A DNA stretch of 7,623 bases from Deltaproteobacteria bacterium (GTDB lineage Bacteria > UBA10199 > GCA-002796325 > JACPFF01), in assembly GCA_016183065.1 (NCBI GenBank), contig JACPFF010000021.1, positions 3,535 through 11,157 of the forward strand, read 5' to 3'. Below, piece after piece: positions 6,625-7,623 of the stretch. A program made the translations under genes and the position numbers. A model generated the notes under the pieces. It had not been told where the DNA came from, did not search any database, and was given only the letters and a program-made list of their open reading frames with translations. Numbering within the stretch: the first letter of the stretch is position 1; every line of letters begins with the position of its first letter.

Positions 6625-7623
<999 letters not shown>

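Overview
The window looks like a chromosomal segment of a GC-rich, Gram-negative bacterium. The evidence is an RlpA-type outer-membrane lipoprotein at the left edge, dense gene packing, coupled or abutting genes, and a tadA / tRNA-Ser pair. The phylum cannot be fixed from the sequence alone; the gene set would suit Nitrospirota or a deep proteobacterial lineage, but that is only a guess.

Left part (1-4786, all minus strand). Transcription appears to run from about 4800 leftwards through four co-directional genes: a ParB-like CTPase/DNA-binding protein (3812-4786), a spore-photoproduct-lyase-like protein (2691-3734), a PabB/TrpE-like chorismate-binding protein (1251 to about 2654) and a fold-type IV PLP aminotransferase of the PabC/BCAT/D-amino-acid aminotransferase group (401-1270). 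An RlpA-type lipoprotein (1-300, running off the left edge) follows after a 100-bp gap. The last two genes of the cluster overlap by 20 bp and the lyase-like and PabB-like genes nearly touch, so at least these are probably one operon. Two of the encoded proteins keep their family fold but have lost diagnostic catalytic residues. The lyase-like protein has A-x3-C-x2-S where the radical-SAM cluster motif C-x3-C-x2-C should be. The PabB-like protein lacks the catalytic Glu and Lys and the VDLxRND motif. The aminotransferase looks intact. This cluster, headed by a ParB-like protein and carrying two apparent pseudoenzymes, is the best candidate here for an undescribed system.

Middle (4851-6728, plus strand). 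A glutamate dehydrogenase gene is followed after one base by tadA (tRNA adenosine-34 deaminase), then a tRNA-Ser(GGA) gene. These are ordinary housekeeping genes. The 64-bp gap between the ParB-like gene and the dehydrogenase gene must hold divergent promoters.

Right part (6700-7623). A 19-nt piece of the 3' end of tRNA-Ser is repeated exactly 169 bp downstream (6713-6731 and 6882-6900). The GC-rich stretch between the copies is full of inverted repeats. Beyond the second copy the DNA becomes visibly AT-richer and carries, on the minus strand and pointing at the tRNA, the C-terminal half of a serine recombinase that runs off the right edge. This is the end of an integrated mobile element. The recombinase frame has no stop at the junction and reads on through the repeat, the hairpins and the whole tRNA gene in antisense before stopping at 6618.
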